Shown here piece by piece: positions 41,514 through 50,928 of a DNA stretch of 64,000 bases. Position 1 is the stretch's first letter. Every line of letters begins with the position of its first letter. The DNA is from Kiloniellaceae bacterium (GTDB lineage Bacteria > Pseudomonadota > Alphaproteobacteria > Kiloniellales > J153): the NCBI GenBank assembly GCA_021776055.1, contig JAJFGP010000144.1, positions 1 through 64,000 of the forward strand. The letters are read 5' to 3'. The notes beneath the pieces were generated by a model. That model was not told the origin of the DNA. It saw only the letters and a list, made by a program, of their open reading frames with translations, and made no database searches. Made by a program: the position numbers and the translations under genes.

Positions 41514-42035
41514 ATGCAAATCAGCGGAATGGAGCTTGAGGAGACAGATCCCGGCGTGTTCTACACGTCGAGCGAATTTGTCACGGCCGACGACCAAATG
41601 GTTGCATTCCTGAAACGAGCGGCGAACACATCGCCCACCCAGCGGGCGCGTCTCTGCGCCCATCCGTCGCCGGCAGCTGAACAGCATGACATGCTCGTCG
41701 TCACCGCCCGCGACAGCTATGTCGCGCCCCACCGTCATCTTACGAAAAGCGAAACCTTTCTGGTGATCGAAGGCCAGGCGGACGCCCTGCTGTTCGACGA
41801 CGACGGCACACTCGCCTCGATCGTCGCCATGGGTCCGGCCCAAACCGGGCGCAGCTTTTTCTATCGCATGCCGCGCGGGCGTTTCCATGCCTTGCGTGTG
41901 CTTAGCGATCACATCGTATTCCTTGAGAGCGCCAAGGGCCCCTACGACCCGGATACATCCGAACATGCGCCCTGGGCGCCGGGGCCAACCGAGACCGACG
42001 CCGGACTACGTTACATATCCGCGTGTCTGGCATAG
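41514..42035 (+). CDS. WbuC family cupin fold metalloprotein
   Basis: A 173-residue protein from ATG at 41514 (ribosome site AGAAGAG). RARLCAHPSPAAEQHDMLVV and the cupin block SYVAPHRHLTKSETFLVIEG, with the His-x-His and Glu metal ligands, match the WbuC family, which sits in many O-antigen clusters but has no firmly established reaction. The second cupin motif region is PRGRFHALRVLSDHIVFLES. It is the first gene of a short plus operon with the radical SAM gene. Confidence 0.83.
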   Translation: MQISGMELEETDPGVFYTSSEFVTADDQMVAFLKRAANTSPTQRARLCAHPSPAAEQHDMLVVTARDSYVAPHRHLTKSETFLVIEGQADALLFDDDGTLASIVAMGPAQTGRSFFYRMPRGRFHALRVLSDHIVFLESAKGPYDPDTSEHAPWAPGPTETDAGLRYISACLA

Positions 42036-42063
42036 AGGTATTAAAAGTAGTTCGAGGAACTCC

Positions 42064-43137
42064 ATGGCTACACCCGATAGGCGCTACAGCAATCTCAAAC
42101 CCTTCCTCTTTCCCGACCAGATAGCGGCGCTTCGCCAACGGCGCTTGGCGGCGCCCGCTCATATTCGCATCAAGCCGACCAATCGGTGCAATCACGACTG
42201 CTGGTATTGCGCCTATCGCCGTGACAGCTTGCAGCTTGGCGACGACATGGACCTGGCGGACAGTATCCCGACCGACAAAATGTTCGAAATCATCGACGAT
42301 ATCATCGCCATGGGGGTCAAGGCCGTGACCTTTTCGGGTGGCGGCGAGCCGACCCTTTACAAGCGCCTTCCCGAATGCGTTGAGCGGCTGGCCATGGGCG
42401 GTGTGCGGGTCGCGACTTTGACCAACGGGTCGAACCTGAAAGGTCGCGTGGCGGAAGCCTTCGCCCGTTTCGGGACATGGGTGCGCGTGTCGCTCGATGC
42501 CTGGAACGACGACAGCTACGCCCTGGCGCGCGGGATCAAATCCGGGACCTTCACAAAGCTCATGGATAACCTGAAGGCCTTTTCGGCTTCCGGCACAGGT
42601 TGCGAGCTGGGCGTCAGCTTTATCGTCGGCGTGGAAAATCACGCGCATATCCATGAGGCATGCCGCGCCCTGAAGGACGCCGGGGTACGGCATGTCAAGA
42701 TTTCGGCGGTGGTGGTTTCCAACGACGTCGGTGAAAACAACGCATACCACGATCCGATACGAATGCGCGTCGAGGAGGAGATCGAGCGCACTTCCAGGCT
42801 GTGCGACGGGAATTTCAGCGTCATCAATCACTACCACGCCATGGCAGAGTCTTTCGCCAAGCCGTATCACTTCTGTCCGTCGCTCCAGTTCCTGACGGTG
42901 ATCGGCGCCGACAGCAAGGTTTATGCGTGCCAGGACAAAGCCTATACGAACAGCGGTTTTCTCGGAGATATCGCCCGGCAATCATTCAGAACTTTCTGGT
43001 TCTCTGAGGAAAACATGAAGCGAATTTACGCCTTCGATCCCGCGATATCCTGCCCGCATCATTGTGTCAGCCATGGCAAGAACCTGGTGCTTTCGGAGTT
43101 CGTAGGCCTGGATTCCGAGCACGCCATGTTCGTCTGA
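42064..43137 (+). CDS. Radical SAM/SPASM-like protein
   Basis: A 357-residue protein from ATG at 42064, preceded by GAGGAAC. The radical SAM cluster motif is RCNHDCWYCAY (Cys42, Cys46, Cys49), and FSGGGEPTLY is the GGE-type SAM-binding segment. The C-terminal third carries further cysteines (YHFCPSLQFL, KVYACQDKAY, SCPHHCVSHGKN), suggesting an auxiliary Fe-S cluster. The protein is homologous to the convergent gene at 43155-44225 (shared core order, WVR(V/I)SLDA). Likely modifies a sugar or lipid carrier by a radical reaction; substrate unknown. Confidence 0.85.
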   Translation: MATPDRRYSNLKPFLFPDQIAALRQRRLAAPAHIRIKPTNRCNHDCWYCAYRRDSLQLGDDMDLADSIPTDKMFEIIDDIIAMGVKAVTFSGGGEPTLYKRLPECVERLAMGGVRVATLTNGSNLKGRVAEAFARFGTWVRVSLDAWNDDSYALARGIKSGTFTKLMDNLKAFSASGTGCELGVSFIVGVENHAHIHEACRALKDAGVRHVKISAVVVSNDVGENNAYHDPIRMRVEEEIERTSRLCDGNFSVINHYHAMAESFAKPYHFCPSLQFLTVIGADSKVYACQDKAYTNSGFLGDIARQSFRTFWFSEENMKRIYAFDPAISCPHHCVSHGKNLVLSEFVGLDSEHAMFV

Positions 43138-43154
43138 GCAACGCCAACGACGGA

Positions 43155-44225
43155 TCATAAAAAATCACTATGGCTGCTTGGTTGGTCTATGGTCTCAAGC
43201 AATTCATTGTGCCCCGACATCATGCAGGGATACGGACAGTCGCGATAATCAATGTCTTGATAGACGTCGCGGCGGCGCTGAGAGTCCCATATCTCGGCAA
43301 AGGACTGCTTGGTCAGATCACCCAGCATGTATTTTTCCCGATCCTTGGTATGACAGCATAGATACATTTTGCCGCTCGCCGCGATTTGCGTCGTGAAGTG
43401 ATGAACATGACACCGCGAATAATTCACCGAAGCGGTCTTGTCCCCTACCCAGACCGTGCGGGCGTCGGGGTAGGAAACTTTAAACCTGTCGGTTTCGAGA
43501 TCCTTGCACCGATCTAGCGACCGCATGACCTTGGGCAGATCATCGTGGGCAAACGGCAGATCGCCGTTCCAGGCGAAATACGGCCGGAACCGAATATAGT
43601 CGGCGCCCATGCCGTAGGCCGTCTCAGCGGCACCGTAGATGCCTGAAATCGTGTGTGACCCGATCAGGTAGCTGGTGCCGATCGTCAGTGGCGACTGTCT
43701 TTCATGCCGCAGATCGACGAGTTGGCGCGCGTTATCCAGCACGCGTTCGAAGGCCTTGCCGCCCATGCCGTGGGTTTGGCGGTATAGAGCCGGGCCGTCC
43801 GCGTCCAGGCTGATGCGCACCCAGTGACAGCAATCGACCATGGCTTCCATCATGTCGGGGCGCATGAGAAATCCATTTGTGAACAGCCCGACTTTCATGC
43901 CAAACCCATGGATCAGGCGAAGAACCTCCGCGGCATGGGGATGGCACGAAGCATCACCCCCGCCGCCAAGGCTGACCGCCTTCACACCGGCCTCAGAAAG
44001 CTGGCGGAAAATTCTTTCCAGACTATCCAGGCCAATCGTCGTCTTGTCCGCAAAATCCGCGCCGTTGCACTGCGGACATCTATGATTGCAGATGTTAGTC
44101 ACATCAATGCCGACGCTGATCGGTGCCGTCCGCCCTTCGGCCTTCCACTGATGCAGCCGATCGGGATGGGCCAGGAGCTTATGCGTGCTGAATGGATCTG
44201 CCTGGATGTTCTGTCGCTGCCCCAT
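43155..44225 (-). CDS. Radical SAM/SPASM-like protein (paralog of the plus-strand gene)
   Basis: A 356-residue protein from ATG at 44225, where TAATG fuses the upstream stop with the start. CNHRCPQCNG provides Cys46, Cys50, Cys53; SLGGGGDASCHPHAAEVLRL, GLFTNGFLM and WVRISLDADGPALYRQ follow the same order as in the convergent paralog. The C-terminal cysteines in SRCHVHHF, MYLCCHTKD and RDCPYPCMMSGHN again suggest a SPASM-like auxiliary cluster. It is the last gene of the pseudaminate operon. Function unknown. Confidence 0.85.
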   Translation of the reverse strand: MGQRQNIQADPFSTHKLLAHPDRLHQWKAEGRTAPISVGIDVTNICNHRCPQCNGADFADKTTIGLDSLERIFRQLSEAGVKAVSLGGGGDASCHPHAAEVLRLIHGFGMKVGLFTNGFLMRPDMMEAMVDCCHWVRISLDADGPALYRQTHGMGGKAFERVLDNARQLVDLRHERQSPLTIGTSYLIGSHTISGIYGAAETAYGMGADYIRFRPYFAWNGDLPFAHDDLPKVMRSLDRCKDLETDRFKVSYPDARTVWVGDKTASVNYSRCHVHHFTTQIAASGKMYLCCHTKDREKYMLGDLTKQSFAEIWDSQRRRDVYQDIDYRDCPYPCMMSGHNELLETIDQPSSHSDFL

Positions 44226-45451
44226 TACTTGATATGACTCCAAATGGACCGCGGACTATCAACGAGCGCCGAGAAAAATGCGCCGCCGCCATCGGTAAAG
44301 CCTGAATGCTTGTCGATGATCTTGTCTTCACTGCTAGGAGAAAAGGCAAACAGGCAAATAGGTTGCCGCATTGGGTCAAGCGCTGCGGCCGACAAAATCG
44401 GAAGGCCGCTTCCGGCCATGAATAGCCCCTGCTTTTGTGGCGTATCATCGATCACCAGATCGCAAAGATCGGCGAGGCCGTGAAAATTAATAAACCCACA
44501 AGCGTGGTGTCCAGCCCCATATAGTGCAAACCCTTGGTTGGGACCGAGACGGTCATTTAGGTGCTGTTTGATAGAATGCGTGCGGTGGGCAAAACCGGCG
44601 GCGAACGCTCGTGCGTTGTCTACGAGGGCATCCGTGCCGGTCGCTTCGATCGTGGGTTCCACGCCAGGTTCCTTGCGTCCTATCAGCACCAGCACGTCTT
44701 CGAACGGATGCGCATAACGGCGCAGCTCCACCAGCTTGCAGCCTGCCCGCGCAAGCAGCATGGGGGCGGTTTCCTCGGTCAAATATAGCGTGTGTTCCTC
44801 CCAGATCATCGCGTAATCGTGGCGTTCCATGTTGGCCGCGCAATCGGGAACCTCGATCATCAGATGGCCGCCGTCCGCGAGCAGATCGGACAGGGCGCTC
44901 AAAAACTGAGGCGGCGAAGCGCAGTGCTCCGCGATGTGACGTGCGATGAGGACGTTGACCCGCCCGCCACGGTCCGCAACGTGGCGGGCGCGGTTGCAAT
45001 CAAGCCGCGCCTGCACCGTCTCCACGTTGGCCGCAGGGTTCTCCGCGCCGAGGTCAGTCCGAGGATCAATGCGCCAACTGACCTGCGCACCGGCACCCCG
45101 CAGGCGCTCGAGGGTGCTGTCGTCCTTCGGTGACACGCCACCCACCATGAGTTCGTTGGGGAGCTCGGGAAGCGCCATGATGCGTGTCACGACCTCGTCG
45201 AGGTGGGCCTCAGGCTCGCGAAAACTGAACCAGGGGTATGGCGGTACCAGCGCCTCGTCTGGAAACGGTGCTGTGAGCTGAGAGAGACCGCAAGACGTGC
45301 AGCAGCCCCAGACCAGCGGGAAGCGCATATCCAAATCGTCGGACGAGCCCCTGAAATGATTAGCCACAGGCTGATGCCCCAAATCCAGCAAAATCTCGAC
45401 GGTAGCGGCAGCGCAGAGCTTGCAGGTCCGAGCCGATGTGGCACGCGTCAT
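44225..45451 (-). CDS. C-methyltransferase-like zinc-ribbon SAM protein
   Basis: A 408-residue protein from ATG at 45451 (ATGA overlap with the FkbM gene). The N-terminal CKLCAAATVEILLDLGHQPV and CCTSCGLSQL form a zinc ribbon; the central region has NVLIARHIAEHCASPPQFLS, a methyltransferase-like helix with HIAEH in place of the YHEH motif; the C-terminal FALYGAGHHACGFINFHG is the second Rossmann domain of the Methyltransf_14 family. The canonical motif I is not obvious (ELMVGGVSPKDD), so methyltransferase activity may have changed. Probably acts on a ketosugar. Confidence 0.75.
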   Translation of the reverse strand: MTRATSARTCKLCAAATVEILLDLGHQPVANHFRGSSDDLDMRFPLVWGCCTSCGLSQLTAPFPDEALVPPYPWFSFREPEAHLDEVVTRIMALPELPNELMVGGVSPKDDSTLERLRGAGAQVSWRIDPRTDLGAENPAANVETVQARLDCNRARHVADRGGRVNVLIARHIAEHCASPPQFLSALSDLLADGGHLMIEVPDCAANMERHDYAMIWEEHTLYLTEETAPMLLARAGCKLVELRRYAHPFEDVLVLIGRKEPGVEPTIEATGTDALVDNARAFAAGFAHRTHSIKQHLNDRLGPNQGFALYGAGHHACGFINFHGLADLCDLVIDDTPQKQGLFMAGSGLPILSAAALDPMRQPICLFAFSPSSEDKIIDKHSGFTDGGGAFFSALVDSPRSIWSHIK

Positions 45452-46485
45452 TGATTGGGCCATCGCCGCAGCATCCAACCGACCTGATAAAGGCGCTGGG
45501 GCACGGGAACGCCCAGGCGCTGTCTCGTGATCACATAGACATGGCGGATGCCGACGACGATTTTGTGGATGAGCCCATGCGCCCGTTGGGTCAGGCGGGG
45601 CTTGGGCGCGAGCTCAACGATGTCTTCGATCAGGCTCAATCGCGCCTCGGTCGTCAGGATGCCGCGCTCGGCGGCGTCATCAGCCAGGCGGATTGCATAG
45701 TCATAGAAGCGATAAATCACATAGATCAGCATGAGCTTCAGCACCTGCTCCACGGTATCCGGAACGCCGTCGCCGAAATCGCGGATATAGAGTGCATCCC
45801 CTGCAAGCAGCTTGGCGCTCAGGTCCGGCCCGGCCGCATCCATATTCAGATATTTTCGCAGGTAGTGATCCTTGTCATCGTCCTTCATCAGATAAGCGCG
45901 ATGGGTTCTCAAATCGAAGAGCTTGAACCCCTTGGCGCTCATAAACGCGTCGATATCGCGAAACAAGGGCTGACCCAGATACAGTTCTTCGAATTCAACC
46001 TCGGTCTCCACGCAAAGAAGCGATTGCCAATGTTCGTCGTCTAGGGATTTCAGGATGTCGAGTTCGCTGCCCTGGGTGTCCATTTTGATCAACTCAGGTA
46101 GCGGACGGTCAAACTTCCGAATGAAATCCGAGAACGAGTAGAACTGAAGATTGAGTATTTCTTTTACAGTCCAGTAGCGGCTCCTGGTGAATTGCGACAA
46201 AATCACGTCGTTTGGCGGATAGAGCGAAGATCCCGATGGCTGATTGGTCAAATAGAACGGCTGCGTACCCGTCACCGCTGCAAGGCCGATAGGAAACCAC
46301 GTGGTGTTCCCCATTTCTCGATAGCCCCGATCATCGGCGTCCTCATCCGGCTCGAAAGCATCAATTGCCAAATAAGGTGTGAACGGGCGTAAGTGTTCGG
46401 GCGCTCCGGCGCGCGCACCGAGGTCGACGCATTGCAGCTTCATCTGCGCGAATTGGCGGGCGATGGTGAATTCGTTTGATTTCAT
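45448..46485 (-). CDS. FkbM family methyltransferase
   Basis: A 345-residue protein. LQCVDLGARAGAPEHL is motif I, and LIKMDTQGSELDILKSLDDE is the diagnostic FkbM/Methyltransf_21 signature. The C-terminal 120 residues are a helical region (LLAGDALYIRDFGDGVPDTV). FkbM-type enzymes O-methylate sugar hydroxyls. ATGA overlap with the upstream capsule-type glycosyltransferase. Confidence 0.87.
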   Translation of the reverse strand: MKSNEFTIARQFAQMKLQCVDLGARAGAPEHLRPFTPYLAIDAFEPDEDADDRGYREMGNTTWFPIGLAAVTGTQPFYLTNQPSGSSLYPPNDVILSQFTRSRYWTVKEILNLQFYSFSDFIRKFDRPLPELIKMDTQGSELDILKSLDDEHWQSLLCVETEVEFEELYLGQPLFRDIDAFMSAKGFKLFDLRTHRAYLMKDDDKDHYLRKYLNMDAAGPDLSAKLLAGDALYIRDFGDGVPDTVEQVLKLMLIYVIYRFYDYAIRLADDAAERGILTTEARLSLIEDIVELAPKPRLTQRAHGLIHKIVVGIRHVYVITRQRLGVPVPQRLYQVGWMLRRWPNQ

Positions 46486-48206
46486 TGCAGAGCACGGCTC
46501 ATGTGGTTATCTGCGCTGGCGTTGAGATACAGGGGTAGGGCCTCCCGCCATTCCTCCTTGGTCTGGCTCAGCGCGTCGAGGGTCGGGATGAAGTTCTCAA
46601 TACAATCCCTGGCCACGAGCCTGTCCGGCGGAGTCCGTTCAATGCCACTCGGCTTGTCGTATGGGAAAGGCCACTGCATGGCATAGTGCAGGAGGAAGTG
46701 GAAGAGTTTCGCGTCTTGTACGCGGTGCGCCGTTGGTATGAAGTCGGTGCAATCGCCGCCGAACCTCGCAAGGAGAGCTAGATAATCGTCGGCGTCGCGC
46801 GGATCGACCGTAAAGCCCTTCCCCGCGTAGTACACCGAAGACCCAACCAGCACCGGCTTTCCGAGCATCGCCATCTCAAGCCCCACCGTCGTCGAGAACA
46901 CCACCCCGCAATCGGCTGCGCCGATCAAGTCATAGGTGTTAACCGATTGCTCGGCGGGAATGAGCACGACGTCCGAGAGATCGATACCCGCGTCACGGAC
47001 GAGTCGTTCCGTCGTTTCATCACCGCCCCATCGTGCTTCATCGGGATGAGCGCGCAACACGATCCGCTTATTCGAATGTTTCAGCAGGTGACGGATGGTG
47101 TCGACGAGCCAGGCGCGCATGCTCGGGAATACGGTGAGGAGAGCGTCGTATCCGGCATCGAACGGCACATTCGTGCAGACGAGAATCAAAGGCTCGTCCG
47201 GCCCGACGCCGATCTCTTGGCGAACCGCAGCCACCCCTTGAGACCGCGCCTGTTGGGGGCGCGTGACCCAGGCATCGATCGAGCCCGAGCGCCTCTTGTT
47301 AACGGCCTGCAAAGCCTTGTCTGTCGCCCGCTCAAGAAAGTCCTCGTCGTCCATGCCAAGCTCGCCACGGGCGCTCCACACGGCGGCAATATCATCGAAG
47401 TTCCGAATATGCCCGCCATGGTTTAGAAGCCTAATGTTGCGAAACGAGAACTTGTCAAAGCAGTTAACCGGCAAGCCATAGGCCTTGGCGGCCTTGAGAA
47501 CATGGGTGCCCGAGAACGTCGAACCGTTCGGAATGATGCATAAATCGATCGTCCGCGCTTCCCGATCAAAATAGAAGCGCGCTGCTTTTGCCGCCAAGCG
47601 GCCGAATTCGCGGTAATGCTCGAGATTTGCCACGCATTCAGGATCTTCCAGATCGAGATTCTCCCGGCACATCGCCATGATTGTGTCGTATCGAGCCCGC
47701 TGCTCGATATAGGCCTCGTCGATAATGGTTGATTCGCAGGGCCCGTCGGTGAGGTCGACGCAGCGAATGCGGCCCCTGCTCAGTTCGCCGACGCGGAGAA
47801 GCGCGGCAGCGAGGTAGCCTTTCGCCGATGGATGGTCAATCCGTGGTTCTTTGATGGGACTTTGCAACATCGGCAAATAGCCGATTGTCACCCTATGCCC
47901 GCGCCAGGCCAGAAGCGTGGCGAGGACGACATCCATGCAGAAGCGGCCACGATAGGCGCTGAACAGAAAGATATGCTTGCTCTTGGGTAGAGGTGTTCGC
48001 GACCCTATTTGCAGCGTCTTCATCCACTTGAAAACGAAGACATGCAGGTTCCACTTGTCATTCGGCTGAAACCGCAACACCAACGGCGCGAACAGCAATA
48101 TCACGCGGCGCGCCACAGGCCCTGGATGGCGATGCGCATAGATCCGATCCGGAATCCGTTGCAGCCGGTGCAGAATAGCGTTGCGTATACGGCGCATCAG
48201 TCCCAT
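46482..48206 (-). CDS. Capsule-type glycosyltransferase (KpsS/CDP-glycerol-transferase-like GT-B)
   Basis: A 574-residue protein from ATG at 48206. A basic N-terminus (RRIRNAILHRLQRIPDRIYA), then SKHIFLFSAYRGRFCMDVVL, PNGSTFSGTHVLKAAKAYGL, and the C-terminal donor domain with LILVCTNVPFDAGYDALL, RIVLRAHPDEARWGG and GAADCGVVFSTTVGLEMAML. This is the layout of capsule polysaccharide GT-B enzymes. It may extend the glycan chain; the sugar is unknown. It sits one base downstream of the following homolog. Confidence 0.8.
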   Translation of the reverse strand: MGLMRRIRNAILHRLQRIPDRIYAHRHPGPVARRVILLFAPLVLRFQPNDKWNLHVFVFKWMKTLQIGSRTPLPKSKHIFLFSAYRGRFCMDVVLATLLAWRGHRVTIGYLPMLQSPIKEPRIDHPSAKGYLAAALLRVGELSRGRIRCVDLTDGPCESTIIDEAYIEQRARYDTIMAMCRENLDLEDPECVANLEHYREFGRLAAKAARFYFDREARTIDLCIIPNGSTFSGTHVLKAAKAYGLPVNCFDKFSFRNIRLLNHGGHIRNFDDIAAVWSARGELGMDDEDFLERATDKALQAVNKRRSGSIDAWVTRPQQARSQGVAAVRQEIGVGPDEPLILVCTNVPFDAGYDALLTVFPSMRAWLVDTIRHLLKHSNKRIVLRAHPDEARWGGDETTERLVRDAGIDLSDVVLIPAEQSVNTYDLIGAADCGVVFSTTVGLEMAMLGKPVLVGSSVYYAGKGFTVDPRDADDYLALLARFGGDCTDFIPTAHRVQDAKLFHFLLHYAMQWPFPYDKPSGIERTPPDRLVARDCIENFIPTLDALSQTKEEWREALPLYLNASADNHMSRALQ

Positions 48207-48207
48207 G

Positions 48208-49698
48208 TCATGCACTCGCTCGTTCGGCATCGGCTTGGGCAAGGACATGCGCCATCTTTATATCCACCGAATAGCTGCGTGATCCCGAAGCTAACCAGCT
48301 CGCCACCGAGGTCACTTCCCGATTGTAGGCGTCCCATTTGCCTTCCGTAATCTGGCGGATCACAAACCGCGGTACTTCAGGACCCGTCGAATCGCAGACG
48401 AGATGCATGAGTCCCGCATCTTCGGGGTGGGGCGCCATGGCGAGATAAGCGAACGCGGCCGCCTCGTCCTGCTTCTCCTGTGGTGGCTTCGCAAGAAGCG
48501 CGGCGTTGCGGAGAAGCCGCACATAGTCTTCGCGATCCGCCGCCTCGTGGGTAAGCCGCCAATCTGAGTAATAGCTGCGGTCGGCGGCAATGACCGGCGT
48601 GCCATTCGCCACCGCTTCGATGCCTATTGTGCCGTACACAGTGACCGCAACGTCGGCGCCCGCAAGGCTGGTCGCCGAGTCTGTTTTTTCGGGAAGGATG
48701 CGGACATGGTCCGGCAAATCGCCGGCCGCGTCCGCCAAGTGAAACCCACCGTACCAACTCTCAAGCGGATGCGGCTTGAGGAACCAGATGACATCCTCGA
48801 CACCGCGAATGGTCTCGATGGTGAGCGTGATCCAGTCTTTGAAGTCGGAAAAATTCGCGAGGTCCTGATTATGCGGAAAGTCGCACCATGCATGGGCGCA
48901 GACCAGAGCAATTGGTCGGTCGTTATCGACGCCCAACACCCGACGGGCGCGCGTTCGGTCAAGTTCGCGGCAATTCGGATTGAAGGCGCGGCTGCCGTTT
49001 ATATCAGTCGTGTTTCCTTCAATCCGCTCGGCGAGATACGCGCGGCCACGCGCTTTGATGTTGTCACGCAGGCTAGGTGACAGCGCGTGGAAGGCCGCAT
49101 ATTCGAGTTTCTCCTTCCTGTCGGCATAGTCGTCCGGACTGCGGAACCGCAGAATTCGGAGGGATTCGTAATAGGCGGTTAGGTGATAGGTCGGCACGCC
49201 ACGGCTGAGCGCCATCCAGAATCCGGTGCCGTACTCGTTCTTCCACGGGTGACTGAAGAGTACGTGGGCGAGTTTGTTTCCATCGAAGAACCGCTCGTAG
49301 ACGGCGAGGTCTCGGAGGGCTTCGCTTAGATGGCGCTCCCACACATCCGAGGCGAGCGACGGTTGCGGGTGGCACGCCTCCTTGAGTGCGGTGTCGTAGA
49401 ATATGTGAGCCGGCATCCCGTGCGGCAGGTCGAGCGCGAGCACGTCGCTGTGCGAGCGGACACCGCTTAGTAGACGACGCGCCTGGGGCTGGAAGGTCTC
49501 GGCTTTCGGCCCGGACTCTTCGAGGATCAGAAAGTCGCGCACGCCGAGCGCCTCGAGCGAGCGACGGGCGGCCCGCTCGCGGCTGTTGCGGATCACGCCG
49601 ACCAGGCGGAAGGCCTCTTTGCGCGAGACGGCGTCGAGGAACAATCGGAGCCGGAAGTAGTGGTTCGGCGAATTGTACATGCCGTCGACGAGCACCAC
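48208..49698 (-). CDS. Capsule-type GT-B glycosyltransferase
   Basis: A 496-residue protein from GTG at 49698. In-frame coding appears to extend further upstream: codons from about 49851 read RHRYLQPSHWWRYP and later RLREESNRALASLGPLSD without a stop, but no ATG, GTG or TTG is available there. The GT-B donor half contains PIALVCAHAWCDFPHNQDLA, VIWFLKPHPLESWYGGFHL and ADVAVTVYGTIGIEAVANGT, then VIAADRSYYSDW. Homologous in layout to the downstream capsule-type enzyme. A real N-terminus around 49848 with a rare start codon is possible. Confidence 0.75.
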   Translation of the reverse strand: MVLVDGMYNSPNHYFRLRLFLDAVSRKEAFRLVGVIRNSRERAARRSLEALGVRDFLILEESGPKAETFQPQARRLLSGVRSHSDVLALDLPHGMPAHIFYDTALKEACHPQPSLASDVWERHLSEALRDLAVYERFFDGNKLAHVLFSHPWKNEYGTGFWMALSRGVPTYHLTAYYESLRILRFRSPDDYADRKEKLEYAAFHALSPSLRDNIKARGRAYLAERIEGNTTDINGSRAFNPNCRELDRTRARRVLGVDNDRPIALVCAHAWCDFPHNQDLANFSDFKDWITLTIETIRGVEDVIWFLKPHPLESWYGGFHLADAAGDLPDHVRILPEKTDSATSLAGADVAVTVYGTIGIEAVANGTPVIAADRSYYSDWRLTHEAADREDYVRLLRNAALLAKPPQEKQDEAAAFAYLAMAPHPEDAGLMHLVCDSTGPEVPRFVIRQITEGKWDAYNREVTSVASWLASGSRSYSVDIKMAHVLAQADAERASA

Positions 49699-49847
49699 GC
49701 GCTCTGCCGTCGGATCGCTCAGCGGCCCGAGCGAGGCCAGCGCACGGTTCGACTCCTCGCGCAGCCGGAGATACTCGCGCCGCGCCCGAAGACGTTGAGG
49801 ATAGCGCCACCAATGGGATGGTTGCAGGTAACGGTGGCGGGCGATAA

Positions 49848-50927
49848 CTACAACACTCCGTTCTTGGTGTCGGAAAACGCACTCACATGATGGCTTGCGA
49901 GCGGCGTACCGCGCTTGAGGTCCGCCGTCGCCCGCTCGCCGAGCACGCGGCGCAGCAGCTTGGGCGCGAGCCCGTATCCTGGCCGGATCGAACGGACATT
50001 GTCCTTGGTGAAGACGTCGCCCGCCGAGATGTCGGCGACCACGTAGAGTGACCGTCTGAGGACGGTATTCGGTTTCTCGCTCGCCGGACTCTCTCCAGGC
50101 ACCGGGTGCATCGCTGCGTGAGCCGCGCGAACATCACGCACGAGCGCGGCAAGCTCGTCGGGTTCCAACGAAAACGCGGCGTCCGGTCCGCCGTCAGCGC
50201 GGTCGAGGGTTACATGTTTCTCGATCGCAACAGCGCCGAGGGCCGCGGCGGCAACCGCGACCGCGTTCCCCAGGGTATGGTCGGAGAGTCCGACGAGAGC
50301 CCCGTGAGACGCGCGAAGTCGAGCCATGCGAGGCAAATTGGCTTCTTCAGCCTGCGTCGGGTAACCACTCACACAATGGAGCAGTATTAAACCCGGTGCG
50401 CCAGCGCGGCCAACGGCTTCAACCGCATCACTCACGTCCCCGTCCGACGCCATGCCGGTCGAAACGATCAAGGGTTTTCCCGTCGCCGCCGCATATTCGA
50501 TCAGGGGGATGTCGACGATCTCGAACGAGGCAATCTTGTAAGCTGGCGCATTCAGGCTCTCAAGCAGGTCGACGGCAGTCGGATCGAACGGCGACGAGAA
50601 CGGAATTATGCCGATTTGCCGCGCATGCTCGAACAAGGCCGGATGCCAATCCCACGGCGTATGCGCCTCGCGGTAGAGGTCGTGGAGAGACCGGCCGTCC
50701 CACAGCCCGCCCTCGATTACGAAACCGGGCCCATGATGGTCGATTGTGATGGTATCGGCCGTGTAGGTCTGGAACTTCACCGCGTCGGCGCCTGCCTGCT
50801 TGGCCGCATCGATCAGGCGGAAGGCGCGCTCGATCTCGCCGTTGTGGTTACCCGATATTTCGGCGATGACGAACGGCGGTTCAGAGTCACAGATGGATCG
50901 TCCCGCGATTGAGATTGTCGTCGTCAT
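49848..50927 (-). CDS. pseI: Pseudaminic acid synthase
   Basis: A 359-residue NeuB-family enzyme from ATG at 50927, one base after the upstream stop. FVIAEISGNHNGEIERAFRL, DAVKFQTYTADTITID, GLWDGRSLHDLYREAHTPWD, FSSPFDPTAVDLLE and PAYKIASFEIVDIPLI are near-diagnostic for PseI. The C-terminal SAF domain (RRSLYVVADISAGDVFTKDN) completes the enzyme. It condenses PEP with 2,4-diacetamido-2,4,6-trideoxy-L-altrose to give pseudaminate. The rest of the pathway is immediately upstream. Confidence 0.93.
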   Translation of the reverse strand: MTTTISIAGRSICDSEPPFVIAEISGNHNGEIERAFRLIDAAKQAGADAVKFQTYTADTITIDHHGPGFVIEGGLWDGRSLHDLYREAHTPWDWHPALFEHARQIGIIPFSSPFDPTAVDLLESLNAPAYKIASFEIVDIPLIEYAAATGKPLIVSTGMASDGDVSDAVEAVGRAGAPGLILLHCVSGYPTQAEEANLPRMARLRASHGALVGLSDHTLGNAVAVAAAALGAVAIEKHVTLDRADGGPDAAFSLEPDELAALVRDVRAAHAAMHPVPGESPASEKPNTVLRRSLYVVADISAGDVFTKDNVRSIRPGYGLAPKLLRRVLGERATADLKRGTPLASHHVSAFSDTKNGVL

Positions 50928-50928
50928 G

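Noticed and set aside
41902-42981. A 359-codon minus-strand open frame
   Set aside because: Antisense to the radical SAM gene with its intact cysteine motif; no ribosome site or family resemblance.
43138-43154. Possible bidirectional terminator between the convergent radical SAM genes
   Set aside because: Only 17 bp remain between the stops and no stem-loop is visible there.
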